From contig NZ_NEVS01000001.1 of assembly GCF_002261215.1 (NCBI RefSeq), positions 186,001-250,000 of the forward strand: a DNA stretch of 64,000 nucleotides, in the 5' to 3' direction. Positions 51,999 to 60,450 of the stretch are shown piece after piece (within the stretch, counting starts at the first letter, position 1; every line of letters begins with the position of its first letter). The stretch comes from Bordetella genomosp. 11. GTDB lineage: Bacteria > Pseudomonadota > Gammaproteobacteria > Burkholderiales > Burkholderiaceae_B. The notes under the pieces are model-generated. The model had not been told where the DNA came from. It did no database searches and saw nothing but the letters and a program-made list of their open reading frames with translations. Position numbers and translations under genes: made by a program.

Positions 51999-53378
51999 TT
52001 ATTCGCCGCCGGCGCCGTGGGCATCCAGCTGGCGCAGTTCCTGGACCGACGCGCGCGTGCCGGGTATCTCGGAACCGCGCAGCGAATGGCCGGCGGTCTC
52101 CACCACGTGCCGCAGCGCCCACGCACCGACCACGCACGCGCCCATCATGTAGTACGCGGGGACCATATTGCTGCCGGTCGCGGAGATCAGCCAGTCGTTG
52201 ATGGCGGGTGCCGTGCCGCCGAACAGCGAAGTCGACACGTTGTAGGCGATGGCGAAGCCCGCGAAGCGCACATGGGTGGGGAACATCGCCGGAAAGGTGG
52301 CGGATATGGTCGCCAGCTGCGGCGCGTACAGCAGGCCCAGTACCGCATATCCGACGATGGCGCCCGTCAGGCCGGTGGCCATCAGGTGGAACATGGGAAT
52401 CGCCATCACGAACAAGCCGATGAGCGACGCCCACCATACGGGCTTGCGGCCCACCCGGTCGGATAGCCGGCCGATGAAGGGCAGGAAGACCATCATGAAC
52501 AGCATGCCGATGATGGGAACGATCAGCGCCTCTTGCGTGCTCAAGCCGAGCTGGTTGGCGAAGTAGGTGGGCGAGAAGCTGAGCAGCGTGTAGTTGACGA
52601 CGTTAAGCGCCACCACCAGCCCCGCCAGTGCCAGCACCTGGCCCTTGTAGTCGGTGCATACGTCCTTGACGCTGCCTTTCTGTTCCTGTTCGGCGCGTTC
52701 GTTCAGCACTTCCTCCGCTTCGCGGAAGACCGGCGTTTCCTGCAGGCGCGAACGCAGGTACATGCCTATCATGCCCATGGGCAGCGCCAGGAAGAACGGG
52801 ACGCGCCAGCCCCAGGCATGCATGGCCGCATCGTCCAGCGCCATGGAAAAGCCCAGCATCAGCAGCGCTCCCAGCGAGAAGCCGCCCAGCGTGCCCAGTT
52901 CCAGGAAGCTGCCGCAGAAGCCGCGCTGCTTGTCCGGCGCGTATTCCGCCATGAAGGTCGCCGCGCCGCCGTATTCGCCGCCGGTGGAAAAGCCCTGCAC
53001 CATGCGCAGCAGGACCAGCAGCGCGGGCGCCCACAGGCCGATGGTTTGATGCGAGGGAATCAGGCCGATGCAAACCGTGGCGCCCGACATCAGCAGGATC
53101 GTCAGCGCCAGGACAGCCTTGCGGCCCAGGCGATCGCCCAACGGGCCCCAGAACAGTCCCCCGAATGGACGCACCAGGAAAGAGATGGCGAAGGTGGCCA
53201 GCGCGAACAGCGTGGCTTGCTGCATATCGCCCGGAAAGAAGGCGGCGGAAATGTATGACACGCCGTAGGCGTAGATGCCGTAATCGAACCATTCCGTCGC
53301 GTTGCCGATCGCCGATGCGGCGATGGCGCGGTTCAATACGTGTTTGGGGGGACGCTCAGTGGCTGTGGATATCGCCAT
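51999..53378 (-). CDS. MFS transporter, metabolite:H+ symporter family (ProP-like)
   Basis: 459 residues, 12 helices. IGNATEWFDYGIYAYG in helix 1, RPFGGLFWGPLGDRLGRKAVL (motif A) and RMVQGFSTGGEYGGAATFMAEYAP are signatures of the MHS group that includes ProP, KgtP and ShiA. The long ProP coiled-coil tail is missing, so osmolyte sensing is doubtful; an organic acid or betaine substrate is equally likely. Confidence 0.88.
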   Translation of the reverse strand: MAISTATERPPKHVLNRAIAASAIGNATEWFDYGIYAYGVSYISAAFFPGDMQQATLFALATFAISFLVRPFGGLFWGPLGDRLGRKAVLALTILLMSGATVCIGLIPSHQTIGLWAPALLVLLRMVQGFSTGGEYGGAATFMAEYAPDKQRGFCGSFLELGTLGGFSLGALLMLGFSMALDDAAMHAWGWRVPFFLALPMGMIGMYLRSRLQETPVFREAEEVLNERAEQEQKGSVKDVCTDYKGQVLALAGLVVALNVVNYTLLSFSPTYFANQLGLSTQEALIVPIIGMLFMMVFLPFIGRLSDRVGRKPVWWASLIGLFVMAIPMFHLMATGLTGAIVGYAVLGLLYAPQLATISATFPAMFPTHVRFAGFAIAYNVSTSLFGGTAPAINDWLISATGSNMVPAYYMMGACVVGAWALRHVVETAGHSLRGSEIPGTRASVQELRQLDAHGAGGE

Positions 53379-53631
53379 CGATTCTCCTGTTGTTCTCGTG
53401 GGTTTGCCGCAGGATGAAGCTGCCAGGCCTTACGATGGTTGGCTACGGAAGCGGGCCCGCCCTGCTCGCGGCTATCAGGGTATCCAGGTGAAACTGCGTG
53501 GACAAGCGCGTGGCACCAAAGATGAAAAAGTATGTTTCTTTATGCGCGGTGCCACACGCGTCATCCCCTTGGCGTGCAAGCCCATGCATGGAAAGATCGA
53601 GTTACAAGAACCTTTACGAAGGAAGGAACGC

Positions 53632-54003
53632 ATGAAGCCCGTCAAAATCCCCGGACCCGATCATCCCATCACCATCGAGCGCAATCCCAGGCGCGTTGTC
53701 GTATCGCTGGGCGGGCGCGTGATCGCCGATACGCGTGAAGCGCTTACGCTGCGCGAGGCCAACTATCCGGCCGTGCAGTACATCCCCCGCAAGGATGCCG
53801 ACATGGCGCTGCTGCAGCGGACCGACCACGCAACGTATTGCCCCTTCAAGGGCGATTGTTCCTACTACAGCATTCCTGAAGGAGGCGCCCGCGCGACGAA
53901 CGCGGTGTGGACGTACGAAGATCCGCATTCCGCCGTGACGCAAATCGCGGGGCACCTGGCCTTTTATCCGGAGAGGGTCGACGCCATCGAGGAACGCGGC
54001 TAG
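53632..54003 (+). CDS. DUF427 domain protein
   Basis: 123 residues from ATG 53632, with GGAAGGAA upstream. One DUF427 domain: GGRVIADTREALTLREANYPAVQYIPRKDADMALL and TYCPFKGDCSYYSI, YEDPHSAVTQIAGHLAFYPERV. Small beta-rich cytosolic protein of unknown function. Confidence 0.9.
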   Translation: MKPVKIPGPDHPITIERNPRRVVVSLGGRVIADTREALTLREANYPAVQYIPRKDADMALLQRTDHATYCPFKGDCSYYSIPEGGARATNAVWTYEDPHSAVTQIAGHLAFYPERVDAIEERG

Positions 54004-54061
54004 GGGCGACGGCGTCTTCTCGCACGGAGAATCACTGAAGGCGCTTCCGTCGGCAGGCCGT

Positions 54062-55063
54062 TCAGTGGAGCAGCTTGATATTGCGCATCCGAAGAATTCC
54101 GTTCCATCGGTCGGTCTCTTCGGCGATCAACGCTTTGAACGCCTCCGGCGTATTGGGTTGCGGGGGCGTGGCAAAGGCTTGCTGCGCCATTGCATCGTGC
54201 AGCGCCGGCTCCATCAGCGCCGCATTGATCGATCGGTTGAGTTTCGCGACCACATGCGGTGGTGTGCCGGCCGGCACCAGCAGGCCGCTCCAGGCCCCGA
54301 GCTCGACGCCCGACAGCTCCGACACGCCGGCTTCATCGAGCGTCGGAGCATCGGGCAAGGCTGGTGTCCGCAGCGAGGACATCATGACGACCGGCTTGAG
54401 CCTACCCGCCTGTATATGGGGCAAGCCCTCGGCCACAGTCGCGATATATACGTCTATCCGGCCTCCTATCACGTCCGTCAGCGCTGGGGCGCCACCGCTG
54501 TAGGGAACATGTTGCATTTCGATATCGACTTCCTGTTGCAGCAATTCGCAAAGCAGATGCGATGTTGTTCCCAACCCGGAAGACGCGCAGCTTACCGCTC
54601 CGGGATATGTGCGGGCCAGTCTCACGACATCCTGTACGGTAGCGATGGGCGTATGTACGCTGGTCACCATGACGAACGGTATTGTTGCGACCAACCCCAC
54701 GGGAACCAGATCGCGTGAAAAGTCGTACTTCATGGTCCCGTACATCGTTTTGTGTATGGTGTTCGGTCGGCCCCCGAGAAAAATCGTATAGCCGTCCGGT
54801 GTCGCGCGCGAGACATATTCGGCGCCTATATTGCCGCCCGCGCCAGGCTTGTACTGGATGATCATCTTTTGCCCGAGCGCCTCCCCCAAGTGGCGCGCGA
54901 GGAGGCGGGCCAGCGTATCGGCGCTGCCGCCGGCCGGGTAGCCGATTACCAGGGTAACCGGCCGCTGCGGATATACCGCCTCCTGGTCGGATGCCATCGC
55001 TCCCCATGGCAGGGCGACACCCGCCAAGGCAATGGCTGCGAGGCCTTTCTTGAAATGCTGCAT
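54062..55063 (-). CDS. Bug-family (TctC) periplasmic solute-binding protein 1
   Basis: 333 residues from ATG 55063 (MQHFKKGLAAIALAG), with GGAAACGAG upstream; the longer frame adds nothing signal-like. Signal peptide ends near GAMASDQ. YPQRPVTLVIGYPAGGSADTLARLLA is the Bug opening, PGAGGNIGAEYVSRATPDGYTI the conserved loop, and PYSGGAPALTDVIGGRIDVYI the ligand-binding part. Binds a carboxylate. The neighbouring catabolic genes are on the same strand but start 259 bp away. Confidence 0.93.
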   Translation of the reverse strand: MQHFKKGLAAIALAGVALPWGAMASDQEAVYPQRPVTLVIGYPAGGSADTLARLLARHLGEALGQKMIIQYKPGAGGNIGAEYVSRATPDGYTIFLGGRPNTIHKTMYGTMKYDFSRDLVPVGLVATIPFVMVTSVHTPIATVQDVVRLARTYPGAVSCASSGLGTTSHLLCELLQQEVDIEMQHVPYSGGAPALTDVIGGRIDVYIATVAEGLPHIQAGRLKPVVMMSSLRTPALPDAPTLDEAGVSELSGVELGAWSGLLVPAGTPPHVVAKLNRSINAALMEPALHDAMAQQAFATPPQPNTPEAFKALIAEETDRWNGILRMRNIKLLH

Positions 55064-55142
55064 CTCGTTTCCGTTCTGATATTGCGGGCGACAGTCGGGC
55101 ATGGCTCTATGAAGGCCTGCCGGTTTGACTTCGGGATGATGT

Positions 55143-55160
55143 TCGCCCTGAGCAGGGCGA
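55143..55160. promoter_or_regulatory. Perfect palindrome between Bug gene 1 and the lyase gene
   Basis: TCGCCCTG-AG-CAGGGCGA, eight-base arms with a two-base centre, 80 bp upstream of Bug gene 1. Could be an operator or a short hairpin. Confidence 0.4.
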
Positions 55161-55287
55161 GAGCGCGTCTGTAACGGTGCTCGCCGCACACGTTCCGCGG
55201 GACGGTCACAGGCAGCGGGCGGGGGAAGACCACAGATGGGGAAACGCGGCGCTCGCGCCGGCCCGGTCCCGGGCCGCATGTCTCGCT

Positions 55288-55317
55288 ATGGCCGGCCGTT
55301 TCGGATCGACCGGCCAT
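55288..55317 (-). terminator. Stem-loop after the lyase gene
   Basis: ATGGCCGG/CCGGCCAT, eight-base stem with a 14-base loop, starting six bases beyond the lyase stop on the minus strand. There is no T-run on that strand, so it is a weak terminator or an mRNA 3'-end protector. Confidence 0.45.
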
Positions 55318-55322
55318 TATCT

Positions 55323-56186
55323 TTATTCGTAATGCTTGCCCAGGGCCAGCAGCTCTGGCGTGCCGATCAGCGCGTTGAGCTGGTCGAAGTCCAGCATGGC
55401 GTCGCGCCAGGGCGCGGTGGTGCCTTGTTCGCGCAGGCTGCCGTAGTAGCGCTGCAGCATGTGCGATACGGCGCGCGCCGTGCCGCCGGGGAATATGACG
55501 ATGGAAAATCCCTTGGCCGCGAGTTCGGCGGCGCTTTTCACGGGCGTCATGCCGCCTTCGACCATATTCGCCAGCAGCGGCACGCGCTTGCCGAAGCGCT
55601 TGCAGGCCGCCTCCATTTGCTCGTCGGTGCGCAGGGCTTCGACGAAGATCGCGTCGACGCCGCATTCCAGGTATTGCTCGGCGCGGTCCAGGGCGGCGTC
55701 CAGCCCTTCGACCGCGAGCGCATCGGTACGTGCCAGGATCAGGGTATCGGCGCTATGGCGCGCGTCCAGGGCCGCGCGCAGCTTGCCGCGCATTTCCGTC
55801 GCCGGCACGACGCTCTTGCCGTTCAGGTGGCCGCAGCGCTTGGGAAAGCCCTGGTCCTCCAGCTGGATCATCGCCGCGCCGGCACGCTCGAAGCCGCGCA
55901 CCGTGCGCTGTACGTTCAGCGCGTTGCCGAAGCCGGTATCGCCGTCGACGATGACGGGGCACGCGACGCGTTCGGTAATGCGGGCCAGCGTCTGTTCGAC
56001 TTCGGTATAGGTGGTCAGGCCCACGTCGGAACGCCCCAGCCGCGTGTAGGCGATCGATGCGCCCGACAGGTAGAGCGCATCGAACCCGGCCTGCTCGGCG
56101 ATCAGGGCCGACAGCGCGTCATAGATGCCCGGCGCCAGGATGGATTGGCCCGCGGCGAGTTTCTGTTTCAGGGTATTCGGCATCAT
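55323..56186 (-). CDS. Isocitrate lyase/PEP mutase family C-C lyase (dimethylmalate/methylisocitrate lyase-like)
   Basis: 287 residues from ATG 56186. Mg-binding DGDTGFG (81-87) and the catalytic loop KRCGH with Cys118, as in lyases rather than phosphonate mutases. IYDALSALIAEQAGFDALYLSGAS is the family opening. Overlaps the LeuD-type gene by four bases. Next to LeuCD-type hydratase subunits, it probably cleaves the hydrated acid into pyruvate and a short acid, as 2,3-dimethylmalate or citramalate lyases do. 2-Methylisocitrate is an alternative, but no prpC or prpD is nearby. Confidence 0.85.
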   Translation of the reverse strand: MMPNTLKQKLAAGQSILAPGIYDALSALIAEQAGFDALYLSGASIAYTRLGRSDVGLTTYTEVEQTLARITERVACPVIVDGDTGFGNALNVQRTVRGFERAGAAMIQLEDQGFPKRCGHLNGKSVVPATEMRGKLRAALDARHSADTLILARTDALAVEGLDAALDRAEQYLECGVDAIFVEALRTDEQMEAACKRFGKRVPLLANMVEGGMTPVKSAAELAAKGFSIVIFPGGTARAVSHMLQRYYGSLREQGTTAPWRDAMLDFDQLNALIGTPELLALGKHYE

Positions 56187-56695
56187 GCCCTCATGGGATT
56201 GGGTTTGAGCGTGCCGTCGGCCAGCCTGCGCTTGAGCAGATTGAGCAGGCCGCCGGCGCGTACCATGTCTTGCAGGAAATCCGGGATAGGTTCGCAGGCC
56301 AGGATGGCGCCGTCGGCGCGCGTGATGCGCCCGGCATCCAGGTCGATGGCGATCGGTTCGCCTTCCTGGATGGCTTCCGCGTCGGGGCAGGTCAGCAGCA
56401 GCAGGCCCACGTTGAAGGCGTTGCGGAAGTACAGGCCGCTGAAGCTGGGGGCGATGACCGCGCACAGCCCCAGCGCCACCAGGGCCGAGGCGGCCTGTTC
56501 GCGCGACGAGCCGATGCCGAAGTTGGGGCCGGCGACGATGACGTCGCCCGGACTGACGGCCGCGGCGAATTCCGGCCGCACGCGCTCCAGGCAATGGCGA
56601 GCGATTTCATCGAGGGCGAATTTCATGTACGCGCCCGGCGCGAGCTGGTCGGTATCGATGTCGGCGCCCAGGCGCCAGACTCGGTGGGTGGTCAT
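56183..56695 (-). CDS. LeuD-type hydratase small subunit
   Basis: 170 residues from ATG 56695 (MTTHRVWRLGADIDTDQL). Aconitase swivel domain with PGDVIVAGPNFGIGSSREQAASAL and FRNAFNVGLLLLTC. Forms the active site with the LeuC-type subunit encoded just upstream, whose stop it overlaps by four bases. The short length and GADIDTDQLAP opening fit the homoaconitase/isopropylmalate isomerase-like hydratases of catabolic clusters. Confidence 0.9.
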   Translation of the reverse strand: MTTHRVWRLGADIDTDQLAPGAYMKFALDEIARHCLERVRPEFAAAVSPGDVIVAGPNFGIGSSREQAASALVALGLCAVIAPSFSGLYFRNAFNVGLLLLTCPDAEAIQEGEPIAIDLDAGRITRADGAILACEPIPDFLQDMVRAGGLLNLLKRRLADGTLKPNPMRA

Positions 56696-57957
56696 TGCAG
56701 CATCTCCCGGGGATCGATAAGGTGTCCGGCCACGGCGGCCGCGGCCACGGTATAGGGCGAGGCCAGATAGACCTGGGCCGTGCGCGCCCCCATGCGGCCC
56801 TGGAAATTGCGCGCGGTGCTGGCGATGACGTTGGCGCCTTCCGGGATGGATCCGCCATAGCCGGAACAGGCACCGCAGGAATTGGGCAGCACGGCCGCGC
56901 CGGCGCCCACCAGCGCGGCCATGACGCCTTCGCTTTCCGCCTGCCGCTGGTCGCGCGCGCTTGCCGGCGCGACCATCAGCGTAACGCCGGGCGCGACACG
57001 CCGCCCGCGCAGCACGCTGGCGGCGGCACGCAGGTCCTCCAGCTTGGCACCGGTACAGGCGCCGATGTAGGCCACGTGCATGGGCGTTCGCGGATAGTCG
57101 GTGACCGGCCGCGAATTGGCGGGGCTGTGCGGCGCGGCGACGTGTGGCGCCAGCGTGGAGGCATCGAAACGGTAGCGTTCCGCGTCCGCTTCGGGGTCGG
57201 ACTGCCAGCGCTCGATCTCCATGGCCCGCGCCACGCCGGCCTGCTCCAGGTAGGCGACGGTCTTCTCGTCGGGCGCGACCAGGCCGACCTGCGAACCGAT
57301 TTCCGCCGACATGTTCGACAGCGTCATGCGCTCTTGCATGGAAAGGGCGCGCACGGCGGGGCCGCAGAACTCCACGGCCTGGTAGCGGCCGCCGTTCATG
57401 CCGAAGCGGCCGATCATGTGCAGCATCATGTCCTTGGCGGTGACGCCGGGCGCAAGCGTGCCGTCCCAGTGCATCATCAGCGTGCGCGGCACCTGGATCC
57501 AGATCTCGCCGCTGGCCACCACGCCCAGCATCTCGGTGCTGCCGACGCCGAACATATACGCGCCGAACGCCCCGCCGGTGGGCGAGTGGGAATCGCCGCC
57601 CACGCACAGCATGCCGGGTCGGATATGGCCGTGTTCCGGTACGACCACGTGGCAGATGCCCACCGAGTCGTAGACGTGCGGCAATGCCTGTTCGGCCGCC
57701 CAGTCGCGCGCGATGCGTACGATCCGGCGCGACTCGTCGTCGGCTTCCGGCACATAGTGATCCATCACCAGGACCACCTTGTCGCGGTCCCAGATGCCGG
57801 TGCCCAGGGACTCCAGCATGGGTTTGAGGCGGCGCGGGCCGCTGGAGTCGTGGAACATGGCCAGGTCCACGCGGCAGGTCACGATGTCGCCGGGCGCGAC
57901 GGCGTCGCGGCCGCTGGCGGCGGCAAGCAGTTTCTGGGCCAGGGTCTGGGCGGGCAT
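56692..57957 (-). CDS. LeuC-type hydratase large subunit
   Basis: 421 residues. [4Fe-4S] ligands Cys301 (IGACTGAK), Cys361 and Cys364 (NSCGACSGYG). GGDSHSPTGGAFGAYMFGVGSTEM is the family core. Dehydratase/hydratase moving water on a small branched dicarboxylate. No other leucine pathway gene (leuA, leuB) is near, and a GntR regulator, lyase and Bug receptors are, so a catabolic role is inferred. Confidence 0.9.
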   Translation of the reverse strand: MPAQTLAQKLLAAASGRDAVAPGDIVTCRVDLAMFHDSSGPRRLKPMLESLGTGIWDRDKVVLVMDHYVPEADDESRRIVRIARDWAAEQALPHVYDSVGICHVVVPEHGHIRPGMLCVGGDSHSPTGGAFGAYMFGVGSTEMLGVVASGEIWIQVPRTLMMHWDGTLAPGVTAKDMMLHMIGRFGMNGGRYQAVEFCGPAVRALSMQERMTLSNMSAEIGSQVGLVAPDEKTVAYLEQAGVARAMEIERWQSDPEADAERYRFDASTLAPHVAAPHSPANSRPVTDYPRTPMHVAYIGACTGAKLEDLRAAASVLRGRRVAPGVTLMVAPASARDQRQAESEGVMAALVGAGAAVLPNSCGACSGYGGSIPEGANVIASTARNFQGRMGARTAQVYLASPYTVAAAAVAGHLIDPREMLQ

Positions 57958-58036
57958 GGGGGCCTCTCCGATGTCAGGGCGTTGTGGCGGGGGCGCCAGG
58001 GCGGCGGCGCATGATGGCGGCGGTCGCGGCGGCGCC

Positions 58037-58810
58037 TCAGGGCGCGCCCGGGCCGGCCGGCAGCCACACCGGCGCGCCCGCGGTTTCGTGCGCGGCCATG
58101 TCCAGGCGGTACTCGAACCGGTCCGGCCGGTAGCGTGCGTCCAGGTATTCGACTGGGCGCCCGGCGGCGTCGCGGACCACGCGGCGGATGTTCAATAGCG
58201 GGGAGGCGACCGGCACGTCCAGCGCCTGCGCGACAGCCGGCTCGGCCAGCACGGCGTTGATGCTTTGTTCGGCGCCCGATACGCGGATACCGAGTTCGCC
58301 GAAGATCTGCAGCAAGGGTTTGCTGCCCAGCGCCTTGCGCGAGATGCGGCGCCCGATGGCGTCCGGGACGTAGGTCTGCAAGTAGGAAAACGGCTCGCCC
58401 TGGTGGCTGCGCACGCGCAGCGACCGGTGCACCGCAGAACCCGCGTCCACTTCCAGGCGCGCGGCGACCGCCGGCGTGGCGGGTTCCACCGCCAGTTCCA
58501 GCAGTTTGACCTGCGTGCGCATGCCCATGCGCGCAAGATGCGCCATCAGCGCGTCCACCGTGGCGCCTTGCTGCGGCGCCGACAACTGCGACGGCGCCTG
58601 GGCGAAGGTGCCGCGGCCCTGCCGCCGCGAGACCAGGCCTTCCTGGGCCAGCGCGTCCAGGGCCCGCCGCACGGTCAGGCGCGATACGGCGTATTCCTGC
58701 GCCAGCGCGTTTTCTCCGGGCAGCGCTTCCTCGGCGCCGTAGACGCCGTCCAGCAGGCGCTGGCGCAGCAACAGATAGACCTTGTGATAAAGCGGTAGCG
58801 GGCTGTTCAT
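58037..58810 (-). CDS. GntR/HutC-family regulator with UTRA domain
   Basis: 257 residues. Winged helix-turn-helix YHKVYLLLRQRLLDGVYGAEEALPGENALAQEYAVSRLTVRRALDAL at 8-54, then the UTRA ligand domain with SAVHRSLRVRSHQGEPFSYLQTYVPDAIG and PLLNIRRVVRDAAGRPVEYLDARYRPDRFEY. Lies between Bug gene 2 and the hydratase genes, so it probably senses the imported acid or its product. A candidate operator is upstream of Bug gene 2. Confidence 0.92.
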   Translation of the reverse strand: MNSPLPLYHKVYLLLRQRLLDGVYGAEEALPGENALAQEYAVSRLTVRRALDALAQEGLVSRRQGRGTFAQAPSQLSAPQQGATVDALMAHLARMGMRTQVKLLELAVEPATPAVAARLEVDAGSAVHRSLRVRSHQGEPFSYLQTYVPDAIGRRISRKALGSKPLLQIFGELGIRVSGAEQSINAVLAEPAVAQALDVPVASPLLNIRRVVRDAAGRPVEYLDARYRPDRFEYRLDMAAHETAGAPVWLPAGPGAP

Positions 58811-58844
58811 TCCGGTTGCCAGGTGTCGGTCCGCGCGCCGGGTG

Positions 58845-59813
58845 TCATTCGACCGTGGCGCCGGTGAATTTCACCACTTCGGCGTAGCGGTCGATGTCCT
58901 CGTCGACGAATTTCTTCAGTTCCGCGGGCGTGCTGCTGACGGCGGACGCGGATTCCTTTTCCAGCAGGCGGCGGAAATCCGGTGCGGCGACGGCCTTGCG
59001 CGCGGCGTCGTTCAGCCTGGCCAGCGTGTCGGCCGGCAGTTTGGCCGGCCCGAACAGCGCGAACCAGGCATTGGACTCGAAGCCCTTGATGGTATCGCCG
59101 ATCGGGGGCACGCCGGGCAGCGAAGCCAGCGGCTTGGCGCTGCTGACGCCCATGGCCTTCAGGGCGCCGCTCTTGATATGGGGAATGACGTTGAGCGTGC
59201 TGCCGAACATCATGTCCACCTGGCCGCCGAGCAGGTCGGTGAGCGCCGGTGTCGTGCCTTTGTAGGGGACGTTGACAATGTCCAGGCCCGACATCATCTT
59301 CATGCGTTCTCCGGCCATGTGCAGGGACGAGCCGATACCGCCCAGGGCCATGGTGTACTTGCCGGGCGACGCCTTCGCCAGCTTGATGAGATCCGCCATG
59401 TTATTGGCGGGGAAATCCTTGCGGGTGACCAGCACGCTGGGGACGGTCGCCAGCATGCTGACGGGCGTGAAATCCGCGCGAGGATCGAACGGCAGGTTCT
59501 TGTAGAGACTGGCGTTGATCGAGAAGCTGCTGAAGCTGACCAGGAGCGTGTTGCCGTCCGCCGCGCTTTTCGCGACGTAGTCCGCGGCGATATTGCCGCC
59601 GGCGCCAGGCCGGTTTTCCACGATGACGGTGCGTGCCAATTCCTTGCCCATGGTGGCGCCGATGCTGCGCGCCACGGTGTCGGTGGTGCCGCCGGGCGGG
59701 GCGCCGACCACCAGCCGGATGGGCGGCGCGGTCTGCGCGGCGACGGGGATGGCATGGGCGCCGGCGGCGAAGGCCGCGAGGGCGCAAGCGAGGGCACGAC
59801 GGGAAGGCCGCAT
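58845..59813 (-). CDS. Bug-family (TctC) periplasmic solute-binding protein 2
   Basis: 322 residues. Signal peptide MRPSRRALACALAAFAAGAHA, then IRLVVGAPPGGTTDTVARSIGATMG, ENRPGAGGNIAADYVAKSAADGNTL and VPYKGTTPALTDLLGGQVDMMF. Ends near the GntR gene (34 bp), which it precedes in the transcript. No TctA/TctB membrane subunits are in the window, so it may work with a remote permease. Confidence 0.93.
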   Translation of the reverse strand: MRPSRRALACALAAFAAGAHAIPVAAQTAPPIRLVVGAPPGGTTDTVARSIGATMGKELARTVIVENRPGAGGNIAADYVAKSAADGNTLLVSFSSFSINASLYKNLPFDPRADFTPVSMLATVPSVLVTRKDFPANNMADLIKLAKASPGKYTMALGGIGSSLHMAGERMKMMSGLDIVNVPYKGTTPALTDLLGGQVDMMFGSTLNVIPHIKSGALKAMGVSSAKPLASLPGVPPIGDTIKGFESNAWFALFGPAKLPADTLARLNDAARKAVAAPDFRRLLEKESASAVSSTPAELKKFVDEDIDRYAEVVKFTGATVE

Positions 59814-59830
59814 GGTTGTCTCCTGTATAG

Positions 59831-59850
59831 TTGTACTGATAACAATACAA
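59831..59850. promoter_or_regulatory. Candidate GntR operator upstream of Bug gene 2
   Basis: TTGTA and TACAA arms with a ten-base centre, in an AT-rich patch 18 bases before the Bug start. Position and symmetry suit an autoregulated GntR-type site. Confidence 0.5.
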
Positions 59851-59900
59851 GTAGGATAACGCTGGAATGCCGGCCTTGTCGAGCGGTCGCGTCGCGCGCG

Positions 59901-60317
59901 TCAGACGTCGGTATCGGGCCCGCCGGCGGCCAGCGGCAGCGCGATCCCGCGTTCGCCGAAGACGTGCCGGACTTCGCTCAGGCCGTTCAGCGCGGCGGGA
60001 AAGCCCGCATAGATCGCCGTCTGCATGACGATTTCCACGATCTCGGCCGGTGTGCAGCCCACATGCAGCGCGGCGTGCAGGTGTACGCGCAATTGCGGCG
60101 CGGCGTTGCCCAGCGCGCACAGCGCGGCGACCACGGCAAGTTCCCGTTCGCGCAGGCCCACACCGGGCCGCGCGTAGATGTCGCCAAATGGAAATTCGAC
60201 CACATAGGTCGCGAAGTCGGGGAAAGACTGCCGCAAGGTCTCGACGACCGCGACGCCCGTGTCGCCGTCCACCTTGCGCAGTTGCTCCAATCCTGTGATG
60301 TATCGCTGGGAGGTCAT
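59901..60317 (-). CDS. Carboxymuconolactone-decarboxylase-like (AhpD fold) protein
   Basis: 138 residues. LRERELAVVAALCALGNAAPQLRVHLHAALHVGCTPAEIVEIVMQTAIYAGFPAALNGL is the CMD core. The single Cys in HVGCTP and absence of CxxC argue for the decarboxylase-like rather than peroxidase (AhpD) type. AAGGA lies nine bases before the ATG. Upstream of Bug gene 2 on the same strand, divergent from a LysR gene. Confidence 0.88.
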   Translation of the reverse strand: MTSQRYITGLEQLRKVDGDTGVAVVETLRQSFPDFATYVVEFPFGDIYARPGVGLRERELAVVAALCALGNAAPQLRVHLHAALHVGCTPAEIVEIVMQTAIYAGFPAALNGLSEVRHVFGERGIALPLAAGGPDTDV

Positions 60318-60435
60318 GGTTCCTGTCCTTTTTGCATGTGCATGTGCGTTTGCCGGAAGCCGGCGCGGGGGATGCGCGCAGCCGTGGACCCAACTCTATG
60401 GGCAGCCGCGGCGGACGGGAATGACCGATTTCGTG

Positions 60436-60450
60436 ATACCTTTTCGGTAT
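60436..60450. promoter_or_regulatory. LysR-type box (T-N11-A) at the lysR start
   Basis: ATACC-TTTTC-GGTAT contains T-N11-A with perfect arms and runs into the ATG (60449) of the divergent LysR gene. Suited to autorepression and to control of the CMD gene. Confidence 0.65.

Noticed and set aside
55323..57957. Leucine biosynthesis (leuCD) assignment
   Set aside because: leuA and leuB are not adjacent, the lyase overlaps leuD, and a GntR/UTRA regulator and Bug receptors surround the genes, all pointing to catabolism.
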